Below are positions 41,870 to 49,310 of a stretch of 49,310 nt of DNA, piece after piece. How positions within the stretch are numbered: the first letter of the stretch is position 1; every line of letters starts with the position of its first letter. Origin of the DNA: Lentisphaeria bacterium (lineage in GTDB: Bacteria > Verrucomicrobiota > Lentisphaeria > Victivallales > UBA1829); NCBI GenBank assembly GCA_017963105.1, contig JAGCTY010000011.1:1-49310 (forward strand). Reading direction: 5' to 3'. Below the pieces are notes generated by a model, which was not told the origin of the DNA, did no database searches, and worked only from the letters and a program-made list of their open reading frames with translations. The position numbers and the translations under genes are program-made.

Positions 41870-42692
41870 TTCCAGTCTCCTTTTCCTTGGTCTCCGGGGC
41901 GGCGGGCGGTTCCGGCGGTGCGGGCGGAACCCAGCCAGTATGCTCGCAGTAGGCTTTCAGCATGGCGTCGCGGACGGCCTTCGCCAGCTGTTTGCGGTTC
42001 CGGCCCTCCGGATAAATGAGCGGGAGGATGTAGACGTCGGCGGTGGACTTGCGGTTGCCGAGGATCGCCCACAGGTGGGGCATGAACGTGGCGTCGCCGT
42101 ACCAGGCCGGATGCATGTCGCCTTCGTGGACACGGTAAATCGAGATTATGGGTTGGATGGGGATGTCCGTGCCGCAGACGGTCTCGAACGGCGTGGTTTT
42201 GAACTCCTTCAAACCGTGCTGTCCGTCGGACGTGGTCCCTTCGGGATATACGATCAGCGGAATCTTCTTCCGCAGGGTGTCGCGGAACTGCTCCATCAGG
42301 TTTGCTGCGCCCTGTTTGGAATCGCGGTCGACCCAGATCGGGCGGATCATGTCGGTGTACCAGCCGAGGACGGGCCAGGACTTGATCTCCTTTTTCGGGG
42401 TGAAGCGCAGACCGAAGACGGACGCGTGCAGGAAAACGTCGACGTAACTCTGATGGTTCGCCACCACCAGGCCGCCGGTCTTCTTGTATTCCTCCGGGTC
42501 GCCATGGATGATCGTGCGGATGCCGAGGATCTTCACGATCCCGCCGCCCCAGTATTTCGTCTGGAGCGCCATGCGCCGGATGCTGTGCTCTTCCTTGTAG
42601 AGATAGCGGATCGGAAGGCAGTAGATGCCGTGCCAGCTCCCCCACAGAAAAAGCGCGATCACACGGTAAATCCTGCGCAGAATCCGCATCAT
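41850..42692 (-). CDS. 1-acyl-glycerol-3-phosphate acyltransferase family (PlsC/OlsA-like)
   Basis: 280 aa membrane-associated acyltransferase. The HX4D catalytic motif is in ANHQSYVD (His80, Asp85) and the substrate motif in VYPEGTTSDG (149-157). An N-terminal hydrophobic segment (about 10-30) anchors it. The C-terminal Pro/Glu-rich tail is an addition. In context, 3 bp after the OlsB-like gene, it is most like OlsA, which adds the second acyl chain to lyso-ornithine lipid, though PlsC itself (phosphatidic acid synthesis) cannot be excluded. The start is one of two adjacent ATGs (42692 or 42689). Confidence 0.88.
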   Translation of the reverse strand: MMRILRRIYRVIALFLWGSWHGIYCLPIRYLYKEEHSIRRMALQTKYWGGGIVKILGIRTIIHGDPEEYKKTGGLVVANHQSYVDVFLHASVFGLRFTPKKEIKSWPVLGWYTDMIRPIWVDRDSKQGAANLMEQFRDTLRKKIPLIVYPEGTTSDGQHGLKEFKTTPFETVCGTDIPIQPIISIYRVHEGDMHPAWYGDATFMPHLWAILGNRKSTADVYILPLIYPEGRNRKQLAKAVRDAMLKAYCEHTGWVPPAPPEPPAAPETKEKETGNEQQHA

Positions 42693-42695
42693 CGG

Positions 42696-43520
42696 TCAGT
42701 CTCCCGGAAACGTGATATTCGGGAAGAAATGCTTGTGGTAGCGGTCCGGCAGGCGCCACATGTCGACCATGACGGGCAGGTCGATCGAGCCGAATTCATA
42801 GTCGAACGCCGGTTCGCCGAGGAGTTTCGCCCCGATCGTGATGTAGCCTTTCAGGAGCGGAGGCATGGCGGCGCGGAGACGCGCGCGGTCGTTCAGGATG
42901 CTTTTGATCTCCGCCTCGTCAGGATGGGGAAAGCTGAAGCGCGGACGCGGCTTGAAGTCGACGTCCGGGAAATACAGGCCTTGTTCCCGCAGGGATTCGT
43001 AGACGGCCCAGGCGACCGCGGGCTGCGCGTCCTCCAAGCTCACGCAACCGCACAGATAACGGCACCCGGAACGCAGCGTGATCGCGGCCATCCCGATCCA
43101 AAGTAACGTCACCACGGCGCCATCGCGGTAGTCCCTGTCCACGCAGGAACGTCCCACTTCGATGATCTGCGGCACATAACGTTCGATGCCGTTCACCTCG
43201 TATTCGCGGGCGGAATACATCTTTTCCGGGTCGTTGCCCCGCTGCCCGATCGCGCGGTACGTGCCGATCGGCGTCCCGGACGACTTATCGAAGACGATCA
43301 GGTGCGCAGCGCCTTCGTCGAACTCGTCGCGGTCGAACTCCGCATCCTTGGCGGAATCCAGCCCGCGGTTCTGTTCGCAGTTGAATACCCGGTAACGGAG
43401 CTTCTGCGCGGCGAAAATCTCGTCGTCGTTTTCCGCGAACTTGAGCAGATAGGCGTCGTTTTCCGTCACGAGGGGCGGGTTGATGATTTTCTGAAGAAGG
43501 TTGTCGGTATTGAAATCCAC
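42696..43520 (-). CDS. OlsB-like N-acyltransferase (GNAT fold, ornithine-lipid type)
   Basis: 274 aa. KLRYRVFNCEQN (about 40-51), YRAIGQ, the beta-strand YVPQIIEVGRSCVDRDYRDG and the later KGYITIGAKLLGEPAFDYEFGSIDL pattern fit the OlsB/HlyX family that N-acylates ornithine from acyl-ACP. The downstream PlsC-like gene is the usual partner, together giving an OlsBA-type pair for ornithine or similar phosphorus-free amino lipids. The amino acid substrate is not provable by eye. A promoter at 43565-43592 (minus) precedes it, so it leads the leftward operon that continues into glycan genes. Confidence 0.85.
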   Translation of the reverse strand: MDFNTDNLLQKIINPPLVTENDAYLLKFAENDDEIFAAQKLRYRVFNCEQNRGLDSAKDAEFDRDEFDEGAAHLIVFDKSSGTPIGTYRAIGQRGNDPEKMYSAREYEVNGIERYVPQIIEVGRSCVDRDYRDGAVVTLLWIGMAAITLRSGCRYLCGCVSLEDAQPAVAWAVYESLREQGLYFPDVDFKPRPRFSFPHPDEAEIKSILNDRARLRAAMPPLLKGYITIGAKLLGEPAFDYEFGSIDLPVMVDMWRLPDRYHKHFFPNITFPGD

Positions 43521-43564
43521 GGAATAATCCTGGTATGCGCGGGTGAGTTGTTCCTATTCTGTAT

Positions 43565-43592
43565 AATGTAACGCCGATTTCTCTTTTTTCAA
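43565..43592 (-). promoter_or_regulatory. Sigma70-type promoter of the acyltransferase-glycan operon
   Basis: On the minus strand TTGAAA (43587-43592), 16-bp spacer, TACATT (43565-43570), about 45 bp upstream of the OlsB-like start. Confidence 0.5.
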
Positions 43593-43735
43593 TAGCGAAT
43601 CCCCGTTTTTCAGTTTTTTTCCTTAAAAATCGTGCGGACGCGGGCGTCAGATGAGGATGGATGCGTATCAGCTGTTCGCAGCGCACGGACCCGGGCCGGA
43701 TGGAACGCGCGGATGAACTTGTTCGGCCGGGTGCA

Positions 43736-43770
43736 AACAAAAACCCGCCGTGCGTTTTCCGGCGGCGGGT
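43736..43770 (-). terminator. Intrinsic terminator of the AIDA/FG-GAP gene
   Basis: ACCCGCCG (43743-43750) pairs with CGGCGGGT (43763-43770). On the minus strand the stem is followed by a T-rich tract (43736-43742). It lies 30 bp past the stop of the surface-protein gene. Confidence 0.85.
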
Positions 43771-43799
43771 ATAAGGACAGGAAATCGACTGAAGGTCCG

Positions 43800-45914
43800 T
43801 TACGCCAGGATGCCGATGGTTCCCCAGTCGGTCTGCGTCATATTGTTGATCTGCCAGTAACCGGCCAGGTTGTCGGAATTGCACCAGGCGATATCGTCCG
43901 TGCCGTCCCCGTTGTAGTCGCCGATCCCGGCCAGGCGCCACTCGTTGGTGTCGACGCCGTTGAGGACCGCCCAGTAGCTGAGGGTTCCGTTCATGATGCC
44001 GCCGAGGGCAATCACGTTCTCGTAGTTGATCATCGCGAAATCGGTGGTCCCGTCGCCGTTGAAATCGCCCACCCCCAGGAAACTCCATTCATCGACCTTG
44101 ACCGCACCGAGCATACGCCAGTAGGATCCCTCGGAGCTGTCCGTGATCCAGACGCAGTAGGCATGGTAGGTGTCACCGTCGACTCCTTCGAAATCGTTCT
44201 CCCAGAGCATGTCGGCCTTGACGTCCTGGGGCGCGTTCGGATCGGTGGACGAGGCGGTTCCGAAATACCCGGTCGCGATCATTTCCCAGCCGTCGCGGTA
44301 CACGTTGATCAGCGAAACGCCCTCGTTGTATTCCTTGTATGCCAGCTGGCCCGCCCCCGGATCGGTTGACGAGTATGCGTTCGGATCGGCCAGCAGGATG
44401 TCGTCGATGCCGTTCCCGCTGAAGTCGCCGGTCCCCATTTCATCCCAGGTGCCGGTATCGAATCCGAGGTCGTGCGAGATGAACGTGCCGTCGCCGTTGG
44501 AGAGGTCGTAGAAGAACTGTCCGGAATAGTTCGTGCGGAGGATGTCGTCCAGGCCGTCCCCGTTGAAGTCGCCGACGCTGACGAAATCGCCGCTGTAGCC
44601 CATGTTCATGGTTCCCCAGAGTTTGCCGTCGGGGGTGAAAATCTCCACATAGCCGAAAACGCTTCTGGCAATCAGCGACGTGCTCCCGCCGGCAAATTTC
44701 CCGGTGAAGAAGAGGTCGCCGTCCTCATCGGGCATGACCTTCAGCATGAGCTCGTTCTTGTTGGCCAGGAGGAGCTTGTAGTAGAGGTCGCCGATCTTGA
44801 CGACATCGTCGGACATCGTCAGCGTGTATTCCCCGTACTGGATGTCGCTGTTGAAGTCGATGGCGTCCGTGGCCAGCTTGTACGAACCGACCGTGTCGGC
44901 CCCGGTCAGCGTGAACGTGGTGTCGCCCGACACGGCCAGCATGCCGATGACCTGCGCGTCAACCATCGTCATGTACGCGGTATCGAACGCCAGAGTGCCG
45001 TCGAGCACGACGCTCGCCCCGTAGGCGAAAGTCAGGTAGCCGCCGAACGTGGTGTCCTTGTCCGCCGTCACGACGGCGTCGCTCCCGACCGTCATGTCGG
45101 AGACCGTCGTCGCGTAAAGATCGGCCGATCCGCCCAGGATCAGGAGGTCGGTCGCGGTTGCGGACCTCGCTTCGAGCTGGCCGTCGTAGATGGCCGTATT
45201 CTGGAATTCGCCGCCGGAAGTGACCCGCATGACGCCGCCGTTCAGGATGGTGGAGTCCGCAGTCCCCGCGAGCACCAGCTGAGCGTTGTTCAGCGTCGTA
45301 CTCGTAATCGAGTTGCCGCTTTCCACGTTCATGGAGCCGCCGGAGATGACCGTCCTGCTGGCCGCGCCGGAATTGAGATCGATATATCCGCCTTCGTTCA
45401 CGGTCGTATCAGTCACGACGGCCCCGGAAACCACGTGCAGGAAGCCGCCATCCAGGACGGTAGTCGAGGCCGTTTCCGCCGTTGCGTACTGGGCCGTGAA
45501 CGAGCCGCCGGAAACGACCGTATTCTGGACGGTGCCGCCGTAATTGATCATCTTGCCGCCGTTCGCCAAAGTGATGCTGTTGGCCGCAGCGCCGGCATAA
45601 ATCTGGACGTATCCGTCGCTCTGAACCAGGCCGCCATTCAGCACGCCGCCCTTGTCGACGTCAATGTTTCCGATATCCCCAGCTACGAGGTCCGAAGCGG
45701 AACCGTTGACCCAGATATCAGCGCCGTTAAAGGAGGAAACCCTCTCCACCCCCGCGCCGGGATAGACGTAAACAAAGCCGCCGTTCGTGGCAATGGAGTC
45801 GGTGAGAGCGCCGCCGGACTCGATGTCGATTTCGCCATCGACATCCACGATGTAATCGGATGCAACTACGCCGTCGGTGACCATAAATACATCGCTCGTA
45901 ATGATTTCTGACAT
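43800..45914 (-). CDS. AIDA-type repeat surface protein with C-terminal FG-GAP/VCBS repeats
   Basis: 704 aa likely secreted protein. About residues 10-290 are AIDA-type beta-solenoid repeats (IESGGALTDSIATNGGFVYV, VVSGGSFTAQYA, VNEGGYIDLNSGA). A middle region (about 290-410) resembles the strand-rich cap seen after such repeats. From about 440 there are FG-GAP/VCBS blades with Ca-binding loops: VGDFNGDGLDDIL, TGDFSGNGIDDIL, VGDFNGDGTTDFA and IGDYNGDGTDDIA. No Sec signal and no autotransporter barrel are visible. AAGGAG precedes the ATG, and a strong terminator follows. It is a sister of the 12664-15066 gene, with the RTX end replaced by FG-GAP, and probably has an adhesive or surface-layer role (inference). 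Confidence 0.82.
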   Translation of the reverse strand: MSEIITSDVFMVTDGVVASDYIVDVDGEIDIESGGALTDSIATNGGFVYVYPGAGVERVSSFNGADIWVNGSASDLVAGDIGNIDVDKGGVLNGGLVQSDGYVQIYAGAAANSITLANGGKMINYGGTVQNTVVSGGSFTAQYATAETASTTVLDGGFLHVVSGAVVTDTTVNEGGYIDLNSGAASRTVISGGSMNVESGNSITSTTLNNAQLVLAGTADSTILNGGVMRVTSGGEFQNTAIYDGQLEARSATATDLLILGGSADLYATTVSDMTVGSDAVVTADKDTTFGGYLTFAYGASVVLDGTLAFDTAYMTMVDAQVIGMLAVSGDTTFTLTGADTVGSYKLATDAIDFNSDIQYGEYTLTMSDDVVKIGDLYYKLLLANKNELMLKVMPDEDGDLFFTGKFAGGSTSLIARSVFGYVEIFTPDGKLWGTMNMGYSGDFVSVGDFNGDGLDDILRTNYSGQFFYDLSNGDGTFISHDLGFDTGTWDEMGTGDFSGNGIDDILLADPNAYSSTDPGAGQLAYKEYNEGVSLINVYRDGWEMIATGYFGTASSTDPNAPQDVKADMLWENDFEGVDGDTYHAYCVWITDSSEGSYWRMLGAVKVDEWSFLGVGDFNGDGTTDFAMINYENVIALGGIMNGTLSYWAVLNGVDTNEWRLAGIGDYNGDGTDDIAWCNSDNLAGYWQINNMTQTDWGTIGILA

Positions 45915-46014
45915 GATCAGGGCTCCTTATGTTGAGCTTGTTTTTGTGCAGCGGAGCGGGATTCCGGCAGGAGCCGGTCCGAAGGGAGTTCACCGGTCAT
46001 TGGAACTCCGCCCG

Positions 46015-47021
46015 AACATATGCGTCCCGGGTCGAAACCCGCCTGAAATTTGAACACTTTAGAGTAAAGAGTTACATTTCATCACAATAACATAGCACCG
46101 CTTTCCGGGATTTCAAGTCGCAAAAAAATATTTTATGCGGGAAAAACACGGTCGGCGCCGGACGGCGCCGCGAGCCGTCCGGAGGCAGGAAAACGTATTC
46201 GCTCGTGGGAAGATGTTTTACACGCTCGACCTCCGGCGCCGGAGAAACGCGCCGCGCTTGAAAAAAAACGAGCATCCTGGAATGCCGACGTGCGTCATGA
46301 CGGCGGATACGGACGCGCCGCGGTCGCATGACCGGCAGCTGACGGGCGGCGCATCATGCAAAGAATCCCGCGGCGGGGCACATTTCTCAAAGTCCTTGAT
46401 CCGCTTCTCCGGGGCGCGCACATCATGCTTAGCCCCCCGCGACGGGACCCGACGAACCCGGACACGAACGCATCACTTCCCGTGCTGAGTATGGACCTCA
46501 AATCATGGGGCTGTAACATTCTTTCTTCGGACAGCCAAACAACCGTCTTTAGTTCTCACGCTAAAACAAACCCCTCTGGGTGTTACGCCAAATCGACCTC
46601 ATTTTTCTGAAAACCGGTTGATTTTTTTTGATTGCATGATATATTATGTAGGTTTTCGCGAAATCATTCCTCATAACGTGAATTCTGTCTGTTTCTGCGA
46701 CAAATCGCGGACCTGCGGCCTGATCGGCGGTAAACACAACGCACAATGTCCATCATGACAGGATGGGAAAGAGCTCCCGTGGGACTTTTTCATGTTGTCG
46801 TTGCGGATGCTGTGCGGGCGGATGCTGCACGGTTGGTTCTTTGCCGTCTTTCCGCGGATCGTCATGTCGGCGGCGCCGCGGGAGAGCGCCTCACGCGGGT
46901 CGGATTGCGAGGAGAAACGAATGGTTTTCCGCAGGAACAGAGACCGTTTTGAATCATTTCATTCGGGCACATGCGGGGAATCCGGCGGAATTGTCGAGCT
47001 CGCGAAAACACGGAATGACAC
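46015..47021. other. Long gene-poor region upstream of tRNA-Arg(UCU)
   Basis: About 1 kb between the AIDA/FG-GAP gene leader and the tRNA. Open frames exist in several directions, but none has a ribosome-binding site with a protein-like product. A good promoter (46618-46645) points rightward into about 120 bp ending in a weak hairpin and T run near 46768-46789, so a small RNA is possible. Nothing else is supported. Confidence 0.5.
46618..46645 (+). promoter_or_regulatory. Orphan sigma70-type promoter
   Basis: TTGATT (46618-46623), 16-bp spacer, TATATT (46640-46645) within TGATATATTA. No protein gene follows at a normal distance; the next feature is the tRNA at 47022. Confidence 0.5.
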
Positions 47022-47098
47022 GCTCCGGTAGCTCAGCTGGATAGAGCATCTGCCTTCTAAGCAGAGGGTCGTGGGTTCGAGTCCCGCCCGGAGCACCA
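47022..47098 (+). tRNA. tRNA-Arg (anticodon UCU)
   Basis: 77 nt. GCTCCGG pairs with CCGGAGC; ACCA is encoded. The D-arm is GCTC/GAGC, the anticodon stem TCTGC/GCAGA encloses CTTCTAA (anticodon TCT), and the T-arm is GTGGG-TTCGAGT-CCCGC. Its 3' end borders the right-hand island and is the probable attachment site. Confidence 0.96.
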
Positions 47099-47166
47099 CT
47101 TTTTTGTCCTGATTTGAGGCTAAAAAGGGTAGATTTGACAGAAAAAGAAATTTCCTGATTTTTCTT

Positions 47167-47383
47167 GATTCGTGACACGAATCGTGGAAAAATCGTGGAA
47201 AAATCGTGGAAAACTTTTGAGCTCAGATAAACCGCCTCTATGCTCACCCCCTAATGCAAGACCGTGGAAAACCATGCCCCCTGTGGGATGCCGTCGCGCC
47301 ATGACAGGGGGAATCCATCCGGTTTGATAACAGACGCGAAAAACACGGGGTTTGACCCCTGTTTTCCACGATTTTTCCACGAT
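47167..47383. repeat. Opposed arrays of an 11-bp iteron with a 17-bp palindrome, next to tRNA-Arg(UCU)
   Basis: GATTCGTG-A-CACGAATC (47167-47183) is a perfect palindrome. It runs into three gapless copies of ATCGTGGAAAA (47181-47191, 47192-47202, 47203-47213). One near copy (CCGTGGAAAAC) is at 47262-47272. Two gapless inverted copies (TTTTCCACGAT) are at 47362-47372 and 47373-47383. A hairpin with 8-bp arms (CCCCCTGT/ACAGGGGG, 47277-47311) lies between the arrays. The layout fits integrase or excisionase arm sites beside an attachment site, or an origin of replication or transfer of the element. Confidence 0.8.
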
Positions 47384-47564
47384 TTGAGCTTACAAGCTAC
47401 ATTCTGGCTGCTTTTGCTGAGGTGGAATGTCCTTTGCGCAGACAAAGGCGAAAGGTTCCCGGTCCTGTGTCGCCCTCGAATATGTTCCCCTGGGGTCCCA
47501 TCAAACTTTTTTTCGACTTTTTTCTCTTTTTGACTTTAAACTGACACTAGATGGCAACTTGGTG

Positions 47565-47574
47565 TGATATATTA
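47565..47574 (+). promoter_or_regulatory. Extended -10 promoter of the acidic-tail gene
   Basis: TGATATATTA, with TG one base before TATATT, about 50 bp before the start codon. No good -35 was seen, consistent with an extended -10 element. Confidence 0.45.
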
Positions 47575-47622
47575 TGCTCGAAACGAAAAAAAGATGCAAA
47601 CACCTTTTGAAGGAGATCGAAC

Positions 47623-48804
47623 ATGAACGAATCGGAAAACAGACTGGAAAACGGACTGGAAAAAGATGGGCGTCTGGTCATAGAGGGCATCAAAGCGGGC
47701 CAAAAATCCGGGGCTATTGACTGTTGGGACCTTATCTTTTCGCTGGATCAGGCCCATGAGAACGGCGAATACGAACGGCCGGACTCTTTTCTTTGCCAGC
47801 ACCCTGATTTCGCCGACTCGATACAGGGCGGGGAAGACTATATTCAGTATACATTGGCGAAAGCAAGGACCGCATATACCCTTTGGAATAAAATTTATAT
47901 GGCGGCAACAGACGCCAAGAACCAAGTCGGGCTGGATGAGATGATGGAATGGGGCAAGGCGTTTGCATTTTATTACTCGGAATTCCGAATTGCCCTCGAA
48001 AACCAAAAGAACTATCTCAGCTGTCATCTCCCGGCATTGGCGAAGCTCAAAGAATTGAAAGCCGAACAGGAAAGGGCAGAACCGCCCCCGACCCATGAAA
48101 TATTATCCGAAATGAAAAGACTTGGAGAATTATGGATGTCTTCGATGTCCGAACTTCAGAAAGCAAACCATGCGGCTTTAATAGCTTTAGATCAGAAACG
48201 CAAGGAAATGGAGGTCCCCATTTCCAAAGCGGCAAGTATTATAGCTGAAGAAGCAGAAGAATTAGAAATACAGAAATATTGCAAAAGAGGGGCTTATACT
48301 TCATTGTCCGCCAATGAGAGAAATATAAAAAACTGGGAAGCGAAGCGGAATCCATGCCCGTGGCCGGGTGGTTTCCCGTCTCGATGGCAGCCGGAAAAAG
48401 ATTTCAGGATTTATGTTCGCCGTGGCTTAAAAGGATACCTTGACCAAATTCGGATAAAAAGACGGAAAAGGGAAGAGAAAAAAATGAGAGAGAATCTGGG
48501 CGTTGATGACCCGGATCATTTTAATGGTATTTCCATAGACAACCCACCAGAAAGATACAAGGCAATAATAGAGCGAGCACTGATAGACCCCCACATAGAT
48601 AAAGACTTGTATCCAACGTTTGCTTATTTCGATGAAGAGGAAGAAGATTATTATGATGAAGCGTTTTATGATAAGCTATATCAGGAAATTGACAGGATTA
48701 ATAAAGAGTTCGGGATCGAAGAAGATGACGATGAAGAGTTCGACGATGATGATGAATTTGACGATGACGAGCTTGATGACGACGAGTTAGACGATGATGA
48801 ATGA
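47623..48804 (+). CDS. Hypothetical island protein with an Asp/Glu-rich C-terminal tail
   Basis: 393 aa, not recognised. AAGGAGAT stands eight bases before the ATG, and a terminator follows, so it is a real single-gene unit. The N-terminal two-thirds is helical and charged; KARTAYTLWNKIYMAATDAK and NQKNYLSCHLPALAKLKELK suggest long helices. The middle (about 235-285) is basic with a Trp/Pro segment NPCPWPGGFPSRWQPEKD, then KRRKREEKKMRE. The last 60 or so residues are almost wholly acidic, ending in repeated EFDDDD and ELDDDE blocks (EFDDDDEFDDDELDDDELDD). Such tails mimic nucleic acid or chelate metal and are seen in anti-restriction and DNA-mimic proteins, but no function can be assigned. 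It lies between the iteron region and an excisionase-like gene. Confidence 0.8.
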   Translation: MNESENRLENGLEKDGRLVIEGIKAGQKSGAIDCWDLIFSLDQAHENGEYERPDSFLCQHPDFADSIQGGEDYIQYTLAKARTAYTLWNKIYMAATDAKNQVGLDEMMEWGKAFAFYYSEFRIALENQKNYLSCHLPALAKLKELKAEQERAEPPPTHEILSEMKRLGELWMSSMSELQKANHAALIALDQKRKEMEVPISKAASIIAEEAEELEIQKYCKRGAYTSLSANERNIKNWEAKRNPCPWPGGFPSRWQPEKDFRIYVRRGLKGYLDQIRIKRRKREEKKMRENLGVDDPDHFNGISIDNPPERYKAIIERALIDPHIDKDLYPTFAYFDEEEEDYYDEAFYDKLYQEIDRINKEFGIEEDDDEEFDDDDEFDDDELDDDELDDDE

Positions 48805-48833
48805 ACAGGACGGATAATACATCTTAATGCCTG

Positions 48834-48865
48834 CCCCGTGATGTTTTGTCATGGGGATTTTTTTT
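48834..48865 (+). terminator. Intrinsic terminator after the acidic-tail gene
   Basis: CCCCGTGA (48834-48841), 7-base loop, TCATGGGG (48849-48856), then A and eight T (48858-48865). It lies 30 bp past the stop. Confidence 0.9.
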
Positions 48866-49036
48866 GCATTTTGAAACGGCGTTTCATGATTTGGAAATAC
48901 AGAGGAAATACAGCGGAAATAGAATGAGGCAAAAAGCCTCTTTTTGAGTTCAAAAAAACGAAACCCCTGCCAGTTGATAGAGCGAAACCGACACGCGGAA
49001 TCGCCTATTAACATCCATCAAAAGGAGTATCGTTTT

Positions 49037-49310
49037 ATGAAAGTCCAAAACAGAATCACCCCAGCCGTCATTACCGCTGCAACCTCGCTTTTGCAGCCGT
49101 ACTGTCCCGACCTGAATCCCCGCAACCTGATTGCCGCGTTGAAAGCGTGGGAAGCAGAACCCCAGAAGACCGAGACCCCCATCATCGAAAAGCCGCTGAC
49201 CCGTTTTGAGGTGGCGGAACTGCTGGGCGTTTCCCTGCCAACGGTCAACCGCATGATGAATGATGGCCGTTTGCAGAAGATCAAGCTGACGCCGCATGGC
49301 TCGGCTCGGA
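49037..49310 (+). CDS. Excisionase-like HTH DNA-binding protein, 3' end beyond window
   Basis: The open frame runs from ATG 49037 to the right edge (91 codons seen). AAAGGAG stands nine bases before the ATG. After an N-terminal helical part, residues about 56-80 read LTRFEVAELLGVSLPTVNRM, then MNDGRLQKIKL, a MerR/excisionase-type winged helix-turn-helix with recognition helix SLPTVNRM. Small proteins of this kind act as recombination directionality factors or element regulators. Its place in an island starting at tRNA-Arg(UCU) supports that role (inference). Confidence 0.75.
   Translation, partial: MKVQNRITPAVITAATSLLQPYCPDLNPRNLIAALKAWEAEPQKTETPIIEKPLTRFEVAELLGVSLPTVNRMMNDGRLQKIKLTPHGSAR

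Noticed and set aside
41870-43564. Cobalamin riboswitch or cobalamin genes for the CobS-like gene
   Set aside because: No cobalamin-box-like leader and no other Cob genes were seen in or before the operon.
46135-46488. 117-aa and nearby short frames before tRNA-Arg(UCU)
   Set aside because: Arg-rich low-complexity products without a ribosome-binding site; typical random frames in GC-rich intergenic DNA.
47181-47213. 11-bp repeats read as a microsatellite or CRISPR remnant
   Set aside because: Copies are gapless, perfect, and matched by inverted copies nearby, which fits protein-binding iterons better.

Overview
The window is chromosomal DNA of a GC-rich Gram-negative bacterium. An LptD-like outer-membrane protein, AIDA-type repeat surface proteins, a LacI regulator, ornithine-lipid-type acyltransferases and WbsX/RgpF surface-glycan genes together suggest the PVC group, most like Lentisphaerota (Victivallales). 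That placement is inferred from gene content only; no rRNA is present.

Layout. (1) About 1-10692 is an accessory island. It starts with a tyrosine recombinase that runs off the left edge, followed by a leftward type I restriction-modification operon. In transcription order this is hsdM, a small PD-(D/E)XK-like protein, a membrane/coiled-coil protein, hsdS, a truncated P-loop ATPase-like protein, an FRG-domain protein and hsdR. The island abuts the 3' end of ssrA (tmRNA, 10693-11049), and a second, degenerate copy of the tmRNA 3' end lies about 300 bp inside it, so ssrA is probably the integration site. (2) 11233-15066 holds a LacI-family regulator and a large AIDA-repeat/RTX surface protein. 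(3) 15508-25913 is core genome: metG and proS leftward, then lptD, lysA, mreB and ruvB rightward. (4) 25977-36192 is a rightward envelope and glycan block: GT2, polysaccharide deacetylase, an MscS-type channel, a Wzm/Wzt ABC exporter, a methyltransferase, a WbsX-RgpF fusion and another GT2. It ends in a short repeat cluster and tRNA-Arg(CCG). (5) 36779-43520 is a leftward operon: OlsB-like and PlsC-like acyltransferases, a CobS-like membrane protein without its acidic signature, a GT-C membrane protein, a WbaP-like initiating phosphotransferase and a GT4. (6) 43800-45914 is a second AIDA-repeat protein, with FG-GAP/VCBS repeats instead of RTX. (7) From tRNA-Arg(UCU) at 47022 to the right edge a second island begins. 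It carries perfect 11-bp iterons in opposed arrays and a 17-bp palindrome just past the tRNA, then a hypothetical protein with an Asp/Glu-rich tail, then the start of an excisionase-like HTH gene.

How it fits together. The Wzm/Wzt exporter, glycosyltransferases, WbsX-RgpF protein and WbaP-like enzyme form a coherent surface-polysaccharide assembly and export set. The OlsB/PlsC pair probably makes ornithine or related amino lipids for the same envelope. The two islands use stable-RNA 3' ends as entry points, and both carry 11-bp tandem repeats of related form (ATCGGGAAAAG and ATCGTGGAAAA) near the junction. These look like integrase arm sites. The most interesting accessory locus is the type I R-M operon, whose GC-rich hsdM and hsdR enclose a block of visibly AT-rich, defence-like cargo.
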